Shown piece after piece: positions 36,601 through 49,165 of a stretch of 64,000 nucleotides of DNA. The stretch is from NCBI GenBank assembly GCA_038503075.1, contig JBCAML010000007.1, positions 496,001-560,000 of the forward strand, written 5' to 3'. Numbering within the stretch: position 1 is the stretch's first letter; the number at the start of each line of letters is the position of its first letter. The notes beneath the pieces are model-generated. The model saw nothing but the letters and a program-made list of their open reading frames with translations, was not told where the DNA came from and did not search any database. The stretch is from Gyromitra esculenta. Its lineage: Eukaryota > Ascomycota > Pezizomycetes > Pezizales > Discinaceae. The position numbers were made by a program, and so were the translations under genes.

Positions 36601-36721
36601 ATCAACAATCCAAGCAAGCAAGCCTGGGGGCGGGAAGAAACATAAGACGATGTTTTTGAAAAACGAAAGCGGGAGCGAGGATGAGAGCGAGGACGAATTG
36701 AAGTTTAGGTTTAAGAAGTAG
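33694..36721 (+). CDS. nbs1: Nbs1/nibrin-like MRN-complex subunit
   Basis: Exons 33694-33793, 33861-33943, 34005-34156, 34217-34972, 35008-35093, 35173-35312, 35380-36313 and 36366-36721 total 2607 bp, 868 residues. The N-terminal FHA domain spans exons 1-3: GNKYVLGRV, KSISRVHLIIEV, KHGTRLDG. BRCT-type repeats follow (THVVATKRNTALGLQALIAGKYIVTNSYLDAI; GYTFIFCEK). The C-terminal part has the Mre11-binding-type NFKKFRR motif, then KDFGIGD.YW and an acidic SGSEDESEDE tail. With Mre11 and Rad50 the protein senses double-strand breaks. Oddity: the junction at 34973-35007 needs either a 35-nt intron or a frameshift. An 11-G run (36230-36240) lies in exon 7 without breaking the frame. Confidence 0.85.
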
Positions 36722-39700
36722 GAAACCTATGTTATGAGGGTTTTAATACCCCCACTTTCTATAATCTAGAGATTTCGTGACCCTCGCTGTTCATAGACAT
36801 TGCTATTATTGCATGAGGGAAAAAATATAAAGGGGCTATGTTATATTTCCTATCTAGTGTTATGAATTACACTCTCACTTGACTTTCACCCATCGTTAAA
36901 CTGGATCATACTTATATACTACCGTAGCGTGGTTTCTATGTTCATTAACTCCTCTGTCAGATTTAGCTGCTCTCTACAGTTGCTTCCTATGCGCTACGTT
37001 ATGATGCACGAGAGGTTTAATGGTGGAAGGTCCCCAGAGATTTGGTGTGGCTTAACATGGCGCACGCGGTGCTGATCAAAGCGCTATTTAATTGATAATG
37101 TGATTTTAAAAAGGGATACTTGAAAACAAGCTCACTAGAAGAAGACAACGTAACTACATCCACATGATATAGGCAATTACCCTATGCGCAGCCCTAATTC
37201 GCTCCGTTGAGCATGAAACTAACAGTGTGTGTATCGCTCCACTGTCTCGAATTCTCTCCGTCCCATCTAGATTGTTGCGTATACGCAGCTGAGTAGGGTG
37301 AACCATAGCGGAAATAAAAGACGATACGTACCGATATTAGATACCGTATTTGGGTCTATTCATAAATATTTAGCACCCGGTTGCAAACAATGAGAAAGGG
37401 TACCAACCAAATCCTCCACGCTTTTATTCCGTTCAATCTCTTCCCGTGCGTATGTTCGCAACTCATGTTTCATCGCAGGATTATCAATTCCTTCTTACCC
37501 CATCTTATCATAAGTATTGAATTCTCACCGCGTTAGTTAGAAGTCGAAAATTCTCACGTCGTAGCGCTCGTAATATATCCCGCCATAACGATAACACTCG
37601 AGCTCGTTGAATAAACTATTAGCCCACTTTACATCAGTCTCCTGGAGAGTTATCTAAGAATTGATGAGCAAACATGTTTTAAACTCGGCGCCGAGCGCTT
37701 TATCGCCTTCGTGGAAAAATAAACCCGGAAGAAGATGGAACGCATGAGGATTTGATATAGTGGCTGGGTTGAAGAGGTGATGTTGAGAAGAGCCGCATAC
37801 GAATACCCCTAGTTATACCCTAGCCAAATACCCTGGTGAGAATTTAGTTGCATACGTATTTTGGGAGAAGGAAATCAAACCTCTCGAAAAACACAATCAT
37901 TTTCAGGAAAGATTCTACCATATAGCTTAATAATCTAATAGTCAGAGGAGATGGCGAACCGTTTAGCGGGAAATACCCGACAGCATTATCACAACGCTTT
38001 CCAAGGAGCTAGTTCCGAACATGTAGGCCAGCATGATAAGTTCCCTTCCATTCTAACCTTATAAGTGCCTCATAAATTGTGCTTCTGGAGTGGGAGCTCT
38101 TTTGGTTAGTAAGTGATATGTTACAATTATAAAACGATTTTGTCTCATTCGAGTGATTGTACGTGATCAAAAATTTCACCTCAAGACCAAACAATGATAG
38201 ATAGATAGATAGATTCATCATTCACGCATCCAACCCGTAGGTTATGGCGGCCGCACCAAAACTAAACTAAAAACAAAAACAAAAACAACAAAAACAAAAC
38301 AAACACAAACAATAAAACAACCACAACTCAATAACCCGCCCCACTTTCTATCCATTTTAACTAATAACCAATAAAACATTCTGTCATACACTCTTATTAC
38401 TCTCCACTTTCTCTGCCTGTTCAATTTTATTCTCTCTCTAGCTCGCCAAATCCCCAACCTAGTTCTCTATCCTCTTCTATCTCTTCCCCCCTCGTACGTC
38501 TCACAATTTCTTTAAATTCCTTCCAGATCTTGACCGCCGACCAAACAATGACTTCCTTACACTTAGTAGATTTAAAACGTTATAGTAAAGAACTCATGCG
38601 TCTTTTATTAGAGTTTAATGTGTTCCTGAAGCACTAAACCCTTAATTGAATATTGACGTTCGAAATATGAACGATAAACGGAGCTCAGCTTATGGTAGCT
38701 CTTTTGAAGCATTATGTTTCGGCCTCCTCGGTAAGATGGATTTATAATGTATAGACCCGGATCACGGGAACTAAATTTTTTGCAATAAATACGGACTGGT
38801 ACCTGATATGCAAGATGGATCACGAATAAATACCTCAAGGGTACTTAGGAGTCTAGAGGCTTAGGACTGCATGTGTAATTATAATTTGGGCTTGCAGTTG
38901 TGAAACTTGTTTTTCTAGGGCACCACGATCCACGATGAGAGAACCCAAAATAAATGAGCTATTCCAAAAGCCTTTACACCTGTATATCGAAGGAGTGTTA
39001 TCCGCTTTCTTAGTGAGAGCGTGTTACACGGTGTAGTGTACCTCAGAACTACCAAAAGAAAAAACTATAAGCTGCAAAGTGATTCGTGGATTCAAATCCT
39101 GAGAGCGTCTAACAATATACTCAGAAACTCTCAATTGAATGCCCTGTTCCGGAGAACTAAGCAATTTCCCTTCTTTCCCAGAGGCTTCTTACTTTTCGAC
39201 GCATAGTATGAGTCAGTTTGGTCCCTACTGTCCCTAACATCAATCTTGAATCGCGTATCCTTCTGTAACTCCTTGGTAGGGTAATTGCCAAGCCTTGAGA
39301 TCTTCTAAGGTGCTGCTCATTTCGTACATGTACCTGTAAATACATGTAGCCTGAGGAGTGCTAGAGTTAGATGTAAACTCAAGGAGTAGGGCAATTAGTA
39401 ACGAAGTAGATGTAAGTGATCGGAGGTAAGAAATTAATGGGATGATAATGATGACATAGAAAACGGTTGCCCTTTTCCGAAGAATTCTTCGGAAACACAG
39501 ACAGTTACATATTCACTCAATTTATGTGGTCACGCACCCTATCTGATCCAGGTGTACACAATCTTATGGGCTGTAGGATACTGTAACAAGGCAGGAAGTA
39601 AGGTATAGTTTTTATTTTATTTTTATTTTTTGTAGTGCCTGCTAGTAATGTGCGCAACACGTGTGGATGACGTCTAAAGATGATGCTCCGTGACCGCTAT

Positions 39701-40516
39701 GCGTTTCAAATGCTTCTCAAGGATGGTAGTGAATCATCAGTAATCCGGCCAGTGCTGGTCTTATGGGTGAAGTTTCATGGAGAAAATACATGAGGATGTG
39801 TACTTAGGGCACAGATACAATGGCTATTATTCTACGTTTTCTAAAAGCATTACGTTACGAAGTTGGCACATATGCCATAGCCTTCTTACTAGGTTGGTTA
39901 ACCAAGGCTGGTGCCTGGTTCAGTGGTAGTACAAGAAAATACACCACCAAAACAGTGGTGCATTGATAGTGGATACTTGGCTCGATAGACGGTGGCTTGC
40001 ACTTCCGTGAAATGGGATGAAGACAAAAGCCATCTTTTAGCCTTTTGGGAGATAGCGAGATTGCCTGCATGTCCTGTGATTGTGCCTGGGGTCTGGATTC
40101 ACCCTAGGCACGACTTTCGCTCGCTAGAAATTGGGCATCCGGAGGCTACGTTTTTCCGGCTTTGTTTCGTCAGATAAATACTGGCATAGGCAAGACCGTC
40201 TGGCGGTACATGCATACAAATGTTTCAAAAACGCTCGCCAAGCTCTAAGGGTTTCGAAGGGATAGGTACATGTATACATGGTTGCGTGAAAATGACAAGG
40301 TACGCAGATACCTAGCTGAGATCCATGTGTTCGTATTTGAATACCTAGCGTTTTTTACATGGGATCCAGACTTTCATTTAATATTTCCCACGAATCCCTT
40401 TCTTGCCAAGATATATATATCTCGTTCCCCCTTATGTAAAAAAGGTCAAGATATTGACATGACTCGAACGCCAATTGACATGACCTTCCCCTGGCCCTAG
40501 AGAGATCGCCCCAGGC
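36722..40516. other. long intergenic region
   Basis: Nearly 3.8 kb without a supported gene. Contains a GATA microsatellite (38196-38214) and a CAAAAA-rich low-complexity block (38257-38325). Short frames (for example 38009-38221 and 38608-38838, minus) show no family signature. No convincing inverted repeat or tRNA was seen. Confidence 0.45.
38196..38214. repeat. GATA microsatellite
   Basis: About five tandem GATA units, followed about 45 bp downstream by an A-rich CAAAAA/AAACAA block. Simple-sequence DNA without evidence of function. Confidence 0.9.
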
Positions 40517-40988
40517 CTAACCCTGACGTTGCTTATGCTTAGGGTTTTTGTTGCAAATGATGTAGACTCTCCCTTTTCGGCGAACAGACTGTGAGGCGGT
40601 CAGGCAAGGCGGTCAGGCAAAATATTCACCTTACAACCCAAATGGGACACAAAAAAAGAGGAATTGAGATAGACGGAAAGTAAATAGTATAATTTGTAGC
40701 TCTCCAGAGAAAATGGGGCGGAAAATGTGATCAGCGTACCTTGCAACCCTCACACAACTTTTTGACCGATGACCGCACTTTCATCCCTCGGCGCTGCTGC
40801 TGGACAGCATTCAACGATTCTCGTTGTGCCTTTAGAGCAAGGGCTCGTGAGCTTAGAGATGGGGTTAACGAGGTCGAGAAGAATCGCCCACCGGAGGGGA
40901 CGCGAGACAGGAAAGCGATGACAGTGGAGGAGCGGAGGAAGAGCGAGAGGCGAGCAAGAGGAGCTCTGAAAACGGGTATTGGCAACAT
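40517..40988 (-). CDS. RTC6: mitochondrial large-subunit ribosomal protein bL36m
   Basis: Exons on the minus strand: 40988-40740 and 40588-40517, total 321 bp, 106 residues. The first 68 residues are an Arg/Ser/Leu-rich, acid-poor mitochondrial targeting sequence. The mature part starts at GMKVRSSVKKLCEGCK and continues after the intron as SVRRKGRVYIICNKNPKHKQRQG, the full bacterial L36 sequence pattern with its Cys-x2-Cys...Cys...His zinc site. The protein belongs to the large subunit of the mitoribosome; yeast calls it Rtc6. The intron (151 bp) contains two tandem copies of a 13-bp unit (GGCGGTCAGGCAA) just inside its 3' end. Confidence 0.94.
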
Positions 40989-42643
40989 GAAGCGGTTGAT
41001 ATCGGCGTTGGGAGTGTTGGAGTAAGATCAACAGGAATGGCAGTGTGGGAGCTGTCCTTAACGGGGATCCAGATTGCTGTCGTTGGCCAGATGTAAAAAA
41101 CTGCAAGTAGCGATGAGTAGGGTCTAGTCTGATGTACAGCAACCAAAAAAACACCTAGCGGCCCACCATCACGTGAGGGTGTTCCTGGCATCTCAACGTC
41201 AAGCTTTCGATAACTACCGGAATGACACTCATTTGTTTCGACATCGTCACAGTCCTCACCCACCATCACTGCTCCACCACAAAACACATCATGACCATCT
41301 ACACTCAAAACGCGTCTTCCACAATCGTTCTGACTCAAACTAGGGATAGCACGCGTTACAAACCCCTGTCACCTTTACTAGATTCTCTGCATGCGTCTAA
41401 TCCTGTTTTGGCCAATATCCAGGGCGAACAGCGGGGGCGGAGTCTACTGCTTAGTATCATGATGGTGGCTGTTCGGGAATTTTTTTATCGTTGGTCCACT
41501 TGTACTGTAGAGCTCCGAAAACCTACCTTTCTTTCGGGTCTTCTTTCATCTGTATGTCCCTCGCACTCGCTAAACTACGCCAATAGTTTTGCCTGTTTTA
41601 TTGGCATCGCCCTCACGTTTCTGATCTTCATCCACACATATCTACCTCTCCTTCTAGACCCCTTCCTATCCTATGCAATGCTTGATATTCCCTCTTTTTT
41701 TACCTTTGTGGAGGTCTCAACTTGTTTGGTAAGTCTAGGATTTCCGGCAAGTTTTAGACCCAATTAGCTAGTTTAGCTTGATATATACGCTGGATCGTTA
41801 AACCGAAAATAAAATAAAAATTGTCTGTATACAGATTCAGCCGTACCTTTTGCTTTGATATGCCTCGAATCACACAAAGGGCCCCTCGCGCACCTTAATC
41901 CAAATTTCGTCACTCTTCATGACAGCCCCAAATTTATTGGCCTTTTTTTCTCGGACCCACCAAACATGTCTGTGTGCCCGCGTCAGCGAATGACACCCGC
42001 AAGGCACAACAGTTTTTTGGTTCGTTCGCTTGACCAGCTTGAATACCATATACAGCTTCATATGGGCCGTACCATGGGGTAGAGTAGTCTAGGCAAGAAT
42101 AGGTATACGCAAATAGAACGGTCAATGTCTTTGAGCGCACAAACTCCTGGAATCTCGGCAGCGGTACTGTTACCTGCAGTTCTTCATCCTCCAAGTCATT
42201 ATTTAGTTTCACACCACACTTTTGTTCCCTTTTGCTACTCCAAATCAGACCCAACCCAAAAAGTCCCAGTCATACACAGACGAGTCAACGTCTTTCCAAT
42301 CTGGTCTCAATCTTCTCGTCAATTTATCTGCTGCGTGTGACACTGTTTCTATCATCCTAAGCTTGCCTTGAGGCTAGTTGAGAGTTTCGTATGTTCAGAA
42401 TCGGGGAAGCTGGCGGAGCACCCTACACTGTACTTCCGAATTTACGGCGATGCAGTGCTAATAACCCAAGAGCTATCCACTGGACATAAATACCTTCCCG
42501 GATGTCCTCTTCCTTGATCAGCACTACAGAGAAGTTTTGATATCACATAAAGATTCAAGAAATCCAGGGCTTTGGGTTAAGTCAAATCGAATTTTGCGAG
42601 TCATTTCAAATCAAATCTACCAAAAACAAAGCAATAATTCATC
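40989..42643. other. intergenic region
   Basis: No supported gene. A 181-codon frame at 41222-41767 (+) has odd composition (His/Thr/Leu-rich) and no motif, and I do not call it. CT-rich sequence just upstream of 42644 (from about 42600) suits a leader for the F-box-like gene. Confidence 0.45.
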
Positions 42644-43457
42644 ATGCTCAACAATATACCAGCAGAGCTTTTACTCAATATCCTCTCGTATCTAGACAAT
42701 CTAGAACCTCTTTCCTACACAAGTCGTTCGCTTTCTCTTTCTACTCGAGACTACAGGACTCGTACTCTGCGTTCCCGTCTAGCTAGTATCCGTAACGTTG
42801 AGCTTTTGATGCGGGTATGGGCACCACCAACGTTCTTCAGGAGAAGGGGAGGAAGTCCCGGATACCCCTCAGGGACTTATATACAACGCCCACAAGACCT
42901 CCATGATATTCTTTGTGATCCAGAGATGTTTGGCAGAGTTGAAGCGTACGTAGAAAGTCTGGAAAGGAGAGCTTGCGTGGCAGAGGGAGTAGCAGAACAT
43001 GTCATGTCCATTGTGTCATTCAATTCCTTCCGAACGAGTGAAGAGCGACATTCATATGCTACTACAATAATCATCGAGCTATGGTCCGCCGAGGCACGGT
43101 ACGGACACGATGTTGATGGACGCTGGTTAAATGTTGGTGACGAAGGTGGATTGCAAGAAGTGCATATTCAAGACAGCTATGTCATGGGTCTGCCGAGCCA
43201 CATACAGACGGCGATGGTCACTGTCTATAATGCGTTAGCACAACGCCTACGGCCTCCGTTTTATTCTACTAGTCGTAGGGGTCACGGGGGAAGAGTCGTG
43301 GAAGGAGAGGGGATGTGGTTGTATAGACTAATTGTAAAAGTAAGTTCCCTCACGATCGAAATTGTGAATTTGAAGTCCCCAAAACTTATAAATTTTTTTG
43401 TAATATTAGGACGGTATGGAGGCTGTTTTGGGAATGCTTGAACAAAGAAGCCATTAG
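42644..43457 (+). CDS. F-box-like protein of unknown target
   Basis: Exons 42644-43339 and 43410-43457, 744 bp, 247 residues. The N-terminus NIPAELLLNILSYLDNLEPLSYTSRSL fits an F-box (Pro-x-Glu-Leu-Leu...Ile-Leu-x-Tyr-Leu), which would bind Skp1 in an SCF ubiquitin ligase. The rest is not recognised; it contains RPQDLHDILCDPEMFGRVEAYVESLE and a helical segment. The exon-2 frame meets a TAG at 43455-43457 but then stays open to 43715 with coding-like sequence (MRGVLRQLVDFDLSGG...). The gene may therefore end here, have a missed intron, or carry a nonsense mutation. Confidence 0.7.
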
Positions 43458-45257
43458 AGGCGTATGCGTGGAGTTTTAAGGCAATTGGTTGACTTTGATT
43501 TATCTGGAGGAGTTGGGGTAGAGAAAAGGCTTCAGGAAGCCCACAGAATGCTTAGATGGAAGATCGGGTTACGACTGGGGATTACAGGATATAGATGTTG
43601 GCTTTTACCTTGTTTATTTCTAGACCGTGGACCATGCGGGACAACTCATGTCCTCCTACTCCCCTTTTTCTTTTCTTTTTGCATACCTCTCTCCTTCTTA
43701 ATCATCTATTTCTAAATTTAGAGTTGAACGTGGAGATGTGTTCACGAGTGTATTTCTAGCCTCGTTTTTCTGTCTCTAGCTCTTGTTTTCCTAAAGATAC
43801 TCGTTTTCGATATCTTCCTACTATTCTACTACTCTTTGTTTTTAGTCTATCATAGCTAGGTATAGATGGAGGAGTGTTAGGCTGAAGGAAAATCGACATT
43901 AGATGCGTCGAAGAAAAAAAATCGAAATAAAGATAATTGAATTACATCAATCAAGCAAGTTTCTTTGGTCCCCTTGCGTTACCACCTTATAATTAAAAAA
44001 GAAATATCTTTAGACCAAAAAAATCGCAGGGAATGAAAACAAGGTTGGCACGCATATATGCGCTCAGCCTCCTCTGCTAAAAAGTACATGTATGCGTTCA
44101 AATCAGGTACAGTGCAATGCACAGCATTATCTCTACGCAACATATATGCTGCCGGTAATAGACGACCCGGGCCCCGCTTCGATTTATGAACTTAGCTGTA
44201 CTCCGCTGTTCATGTACTTAGGAGAAAACCGGCATCATTCTCTATCACTCGCTTCAGCGCTAACCGCCGGCCAGGCGTTTTTTAGCAGAGCACAACAGCA
44301 GACCACGCGAAGAAATATTTGTTCCACAGCCGAGTTTACTGGGTTCCTTGGATCACTTATCATTCGAGATACAAGGCTCTCAAATATGTACCTGCATGTA
44401 AGTATGCTTAGAAAAATCGTGCTCAGCATTAGAAAATTGGAGGGAGACCCAGGTGTAATTATTTCCGTTTTGCCGGAATGCACATTGCTCCGTACTGTGC
44501 AGCGTATACGTAAACTTATAACCTAGGTATTAGTAATAACTTATTCGAACGGATACTCTTTGGTAGTCTTGTGGAAACTGTTCCAACGATGTTTATATCT
44601 CACAAGTTTTTTTCACCCTTGACTCGGAAAAAAAAAAAACAGGCTGCGCCAATAAATAAGGGAGACACAAAGCCTATTCGACAATAAGTCATATATAGCT
44701 GTGCAACAGCTTGATACAATATTAATTCAGAAATACTAGGGCAAATTAAATGTAAATTTGCATATATAGGAAAGGAAGCCAAACAGAATTTAGAGTAGTG
44801 AGCCCATCCAAATAGATACGTAAACAAGCAAGCAAGCAACAAATCATTGGGATACGCAAGAAAATCTTAATAAAAGTACTGTAAGGAGGAATAAACGGTG
44901 AGTAGAAAAGAAGCTCTATATTAAATGGTAAAAGATTTCAAAAAGGCTAGGCAGCCAACTAAGTCCACCCCACTCAAATCTGTTGTAGTTGGAAAAGAAA
45001 AAGAAAAAGAAAAGAAAGCGCATGGGAGGGCAACTAAAACCTGGTTAGGCAGCAGCAGCACTTTCACAACCGCGTTCTACGTTTCGCAAGACTGCCCTAA
45101 AGGGTGTCAAGGTCGTCTGCAGCGGAATACTAATTCGCACCAGCCCCTGTACCACCATCCAATCGTCGTATACAAGTTGCACAATGTGACACACGTTTAG
45201 TGTAACTCTCCAAGCCACACTATTGGTGATTCACAGCCCCCATCGAAGTCAGTTGGC
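43458..45257. other. intergenic region
   Basis: After the in-frame continuation of the F-box-like gene (to 43715) the sequence is AT-rich and T/C-rich. Frames at 44092-44526 (+) and 44925-45200 (+) have no motif; the second overlaps the probable 3' region of sac1. No repeat defined. Confidence 0.45.
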
Positions 45258-47899
45258 TTACTCAATTCTCTTCTTCCCCTCCTCGAGGTGAATAAGTCTG
45301 ATATTTCCGCCGCTAATGCTAGAACCGCGTTCGCGGCTACCAGTGAAACCGCCTCTCTCAACCCACTTCCCCACAATCTGATCCTTCTTCACCTTGCTCA
45401 ACGCTTCGGTGTACCCATCTACCGCGAATCCCGGCACGTTCAGTTTAGGCCAGTTCACGTAAAGCATACCATGCACCCTAACAAAGTTGGCAGCCCACAG
45501 GCCAACAGCGAGCCAAAAAAGGGCAAAGATCCTAATGCTTACTAGGCCACTTCTAGTAGGGCGCGGCAACACAAAGGCTGCAAATACCAGGAAGATAGCG
45601 GCATAGAGAATATAAGGTATACTCTGGATGAAGATCGGACGACGGTCACGGAAGAGGAGAGATGACGATATATTACCGGTTGTCGATGGAAGATAAACCC
45701 CCAAAAATAGATCATAAGCATCTTGTCTAGGTCCATCGGCGAAGTTATTTCGGAAATATCGGGTGACGGAATTTGATAAATCAGCAAGCGCGCCGGCCTT
45801 TGTTCTCACGCCCGTCCTAGTGAAATCGGTCTTCAGTGCTCCGGTGCCAGAGTAGGCTCGGCTCACAACATCGGCATTATCAGCCCATGCTTGGGGGAAT
45901 GTCAGCAACGATTCATTCACCCAACCAACCACGAAACTAAATGGAGATGATTGACTCGTGACCTTGGTCCAGTGCATAATCTAAAATAATCAGGATTTGA
46001 GGCTTACCATTTCTGAACATGACCTCGAAGTTGTTAAACGTGGCGGTATTCTCACCCTTCTCCAACACACCCATATCGATCATCTGACGGTTCAACGTCC
46101 ATCTCGCCAGCATGCTCTGCACAACATTCGTTCTATCCAAGCAGTCCATGCAATTTGTCCTTACGACACTCTTCTGGTAGTTTCGCACATTAATTGTAGC
46201 CCCGCCTTCTACGGAGTGGAAATACTGTTGCTCGTGCAATCCATCACCCAATTTATCAAGCAACAGCTGTGCTCTGTGCCACTTCATGCCTCTACATTCG
46301 TGATGGAAATCAAAATAAATGTAATGCAGACGGTCGAGAATTGAAGCTTTCCCCATTGGCTCAATTTCCCGGAACCTTTCTGAGGTCTTTGAGGAACCCT
46401 CCTTGCTTTCTGTCGGGGATGAAACAAGCCTTTTGACGATATTCTCGTAGGCCGCCTTAACTTTCTCTTCTCGGCCTTTCTGATTTACTAGGTTGACTAG
46501 ATAGTTATCTCCATACAATCGGATCTGTTCATCAAAGTGCTTCCTTGCAGAATTCATAGCCAGATCCAAGCTCTTGACCTGTAGCTTTGGTGTATATTTG
46601 AGATTATTCACCTCTGACCAATAGACGGGAACACTTCCTCTGGTTTGAAGATAGCTAAGGACCTGGACATCCTGGAAATTCTGCTTGCTGCCTATCGAGT
46701 TCCCATCGTAGCCACCAAGGCCACCAGAAGCATCCCCTAGAACAACTATTTGTTCAGTTTCGTTGAAATTTGCTACATTTCCAGCTTCGTCAACCCCACG
46801 TGTGAAATATCGAGTCCCCGCACGATGGCGGGACTTTCGCGTAATGAGAATAAAGGTCAGACTAGTCGATTTGAGTACAACCGTGCTGACATTAAGGTAG
46901 CCGAAAAAGACTGGTAGAATGTATGGATCCACCTGCTTAAGTTAGCATTCATCGTAGGCGGAGATTCCAGGTTTGGTTCAGAAAAAGGTCTAAATTAAAT
47001 GGCACCGGCATTTCCGGATCAAAATAATTGAGTGGAGTTAGATAGAAACACAGCGTGATAAGGTTTGTCTTACAGCAGGGTGGGAACTCCTCAGATCAAT
47101 GAGATCTGACTGGACATATCTGTTCCAAAAAAAGCGCTCATCCGCCTAACAAGCATTATTTGAGTTAGCGAGCCGTACCAGCTTTCAGCTTTACAAGGAT
47201 CTTTCGCGAAGGATATATTGACGTAGACCGTACCCGTTGCCAAAGTGGAAGAGATTTATCTGCCGTGGGTTGGCGCTGAAACGAATTCGTCAGATCGAAT
47301 GAGTACGAAAAGTACATCGGCCCCGTACGTAGATGGGTGCGTAACAGTGAAAGGTAAGTATCTTCATCCGGGTCCTAAAAATAACACAAAGTTGGTAAAA
47401 TTGTCCACTCGCTTGCAGGATAGTTCGGCTCCAATCCTCGGAGGGTACGGCAGGACGAGAGACATACGTGTAACAGTCGCTCTTGCAATGGCAGGAACTC
47501 GGTGGCCTGAATCTTGTATACAGAGTGACCTCGGATACGCCCGACAAGCAAAACTTTCGTTATAATGATTATATACTTGTCTATATCACGAATGTCAGGC
47601 CACGCTAGACTTCAAGCGAACTTCTCCACCAACTAAATCCTAAGCACCTATGCCCAAGTCCAGGAGCGCCAAACAAGTGCTAAGAGCTACCCACCAAAAC
47701 GTAAACGAACGATTCCCAAGATTCCCGCAATGCTTGTCACTCGCTTCCCTTTCAAGGTCGGTGACTCGGTCAGCCGCATATCCCCAGAGGGACGATCGAT
47801 GACAAGGGCGGGGGCATTAGGAGACGAGGGTGATCGAAAAGTGTACTGTGCGGCTGAGGCGATGATGTTGATATCCCGGAAAGGATTGACTGAAGCCAT
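45258..47899 (-). CDS. sac1: Sac1-type phosphoinositide phosphatase
   Basis: Exons on the minus strand: 47899-47695, 47580-47468, 47374-47234, 47145-47074, 46932-46008 and 45889-45258, total 2088 bp, 695 residues. SAC domain: PSGDMRLTESPTLKGKRV, SIAGILGIVRLR, GHSVYKIQATEFLPL, FSYSFDLTNSFQRQ, ERFFWNRY, FFGYL, and the catalytic Cys-x5-Arg motif RTNCMDCLDRTN (nucleophile about Cys438). The C-terminus has two hydrophobic segments (IPYILYAAIFLVFAAFVL and IFALFWLAVGLWAANFV) that anchor the enzyme in ER/Golgi membranes. It dephosphorylates PI4P and other monophosphoinositides. Introns are 88-141 bp. An open frame on the opposite strand at 47730-47999 is a shadow of exon 1. Confidence 0.95.
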
Positions 47900-48149
47900 C
47901 GAGGCAGGATTAACAGGAGAAAGAAATGTTTATGAAGCTCTATATTTGCTTGCTGGATTCGAGAAAATAATCAGAGACGGGTATTTTGGTAGAACGTAAG
48001 GAGAAGATTGGATGCTGAAGGAGAATCTAGACTCGGTAAATATCTGTCTTCGTCTCCTGTTGTTTTGGGGGGTGACGCGGGAGAGAGGCTGAATCGGGCT
48101 TTACCTTAGTCAGCGTCCGCGTGTCTTCATATGCCATCACTCGCAAGTA

Positions 48150-48520
48150 AATTAAATCAACCCTTTATATTATTTTAAACTCCATAAAGTAAATATTTCG
48201 TTTGGTACTAGATCTATTGAAGCATATGTTATCAGGATCGATTCTGTTGGGGCGTTCTTCCTGCAATTCGGGTCCGATGTGGAGAAGACTACCATTTGTG
48301 TCTCAGCTCCTAAGTTTCAGTCATCCCCAATACTTTAACTGTTGCCAAGCTAGAGGAGCTTCTCGACTCTCTTCTCGACGGGTATTTAGACAAAAACAAA
48401 GACTTCTACCCAGAATTTGTGTTCGCCTGAGGATGTGTTGTCGAATCCGCCGTTGCCGCGTACCAAGACATTATCTTTAGAACACCGCTAGGGGTCTGCA
48501 TTGGCTCGTAGCAACAGTTC
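48150..48520 (+). pseudogene. unrecognised coding-like relic in two frames
   Basis: One plus frame reads about 60 residues ending KTTICVSAPKFQSSPIL before a stop at 48339. A second frame then reads TVAKLEELLDSLLDGYLDKN and FYPEFVFA, a stop, and GCVVESAVAAYQDIIFRTPL. The two pieces look like one protein interrupted by a frameshift and a stop. I do not recognise the family. A minus frame over 48488-48679 that ends PSIMELLLRANADP resembles an ankyrin repeat but overlaps and is probably chance. Confidence 0.3.
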
Positions 48521-48829
48521 CATAATGGATGGGTTCGAACCCGAGCCAGCTGCTAAAAACAGCAATAGTAGCTGCAGGAGTTCCCGTTTCTTTAGACGTC
48601 TCGTAACCTCGAACTTCCCGTAAGCGTCTTTCCGAGAGCATAAATCTTGATCTATGATCAAACAGATACCAAAAAACAATGTTCTGAGAAGGTAGCAAGC
48701 ACTGCTCCATAACTCATGGCAAATACGTTAGAGAAGCGAGTTTAAAGCCATACATGTAGTTTTTCGTTGTGCAATTTGATTACCACAGCTGAATGAAGCA
48801 CACATATGCTTGAATTGAAATGTCATCTA

Positions 48830-49025
48830 CCGTATATTCTCAATTATAACGAACGGGGCCGGGCTGAGACCATAGGATAGAACTGCATTATTGCTGGCTG
48901 AAGTGATAGGCGCTTACCACTATTAATGCTAGTTGTTGAGCCTCTACAGCTATCCAGCTAGTTAGGGAGAACTTTCTTCCTGCGGACTCAGTCTGGCTTC
49001 GTTAGTTATAATTGAGAATATACGG
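48830..49025. mobile_element. 196-bp MITE with TA target duplication
   Basis: The ends are inverted copies of CCGTATATTCTCAATTATAA, flanked by TA at 48828-48829 and 49026-49027. Homology continues a little inward (AACGAA...). The inside is non-coding. TA duplication suggests a Tc1/mariner or pogo-type source. The terminal sequence differs from the other MITEs in this window, so it is a separate family. Confidence 0.88.
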
Positions 49026-49165
49026 TACTTGAGCATCCAGCAAGCTCTCTAAATTTAGGGTACGGCTCAAAGCTGTAATTCACCTAGAGATATTCTAAAA
49101 TGCCGCGAGGGTTTTGAAACTAATTAGAATACTTGCATCTGGCCTTAGGGCTAAGCCTTCAACTT

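Noticed and set aside
39084..39105. Possible tRNA T arm (GGATTCAAATCC)
   Set aside because: No 5-bp T stem and no matching acceptor stem upstream.
41222..41767. 181-codon plus-strand frame
   Set aside because: No domain, unusual composition, no splice partners, and no match to a family I know.
44092..44526. 144-codon plus-strand frame
   Set aside because: No recognisable motif and no plausible exon chain; likely chance in an AT-rich gap.
47730..47999. Coding-like 89-codon plus-strand frame
   Set aside because: It is antisense to exon 1 of sac1, whose minus-strand reading has clear family motifs and splices in frame with five more exons.
48528..48545. tRNA-like B box (GGGTTCGAACCC)
   Set aside because: The palindrome cannot form a normal T arm with a 7-bp acceptor stem and cloverleaf spacing on either strand.
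48488..48679. Ankyrin repeat fragment on the minus strand
   Set aside because: Only about 15 residues resemble an ankyrin unit and the frame overlaps the better coding-like plus-strand relic.
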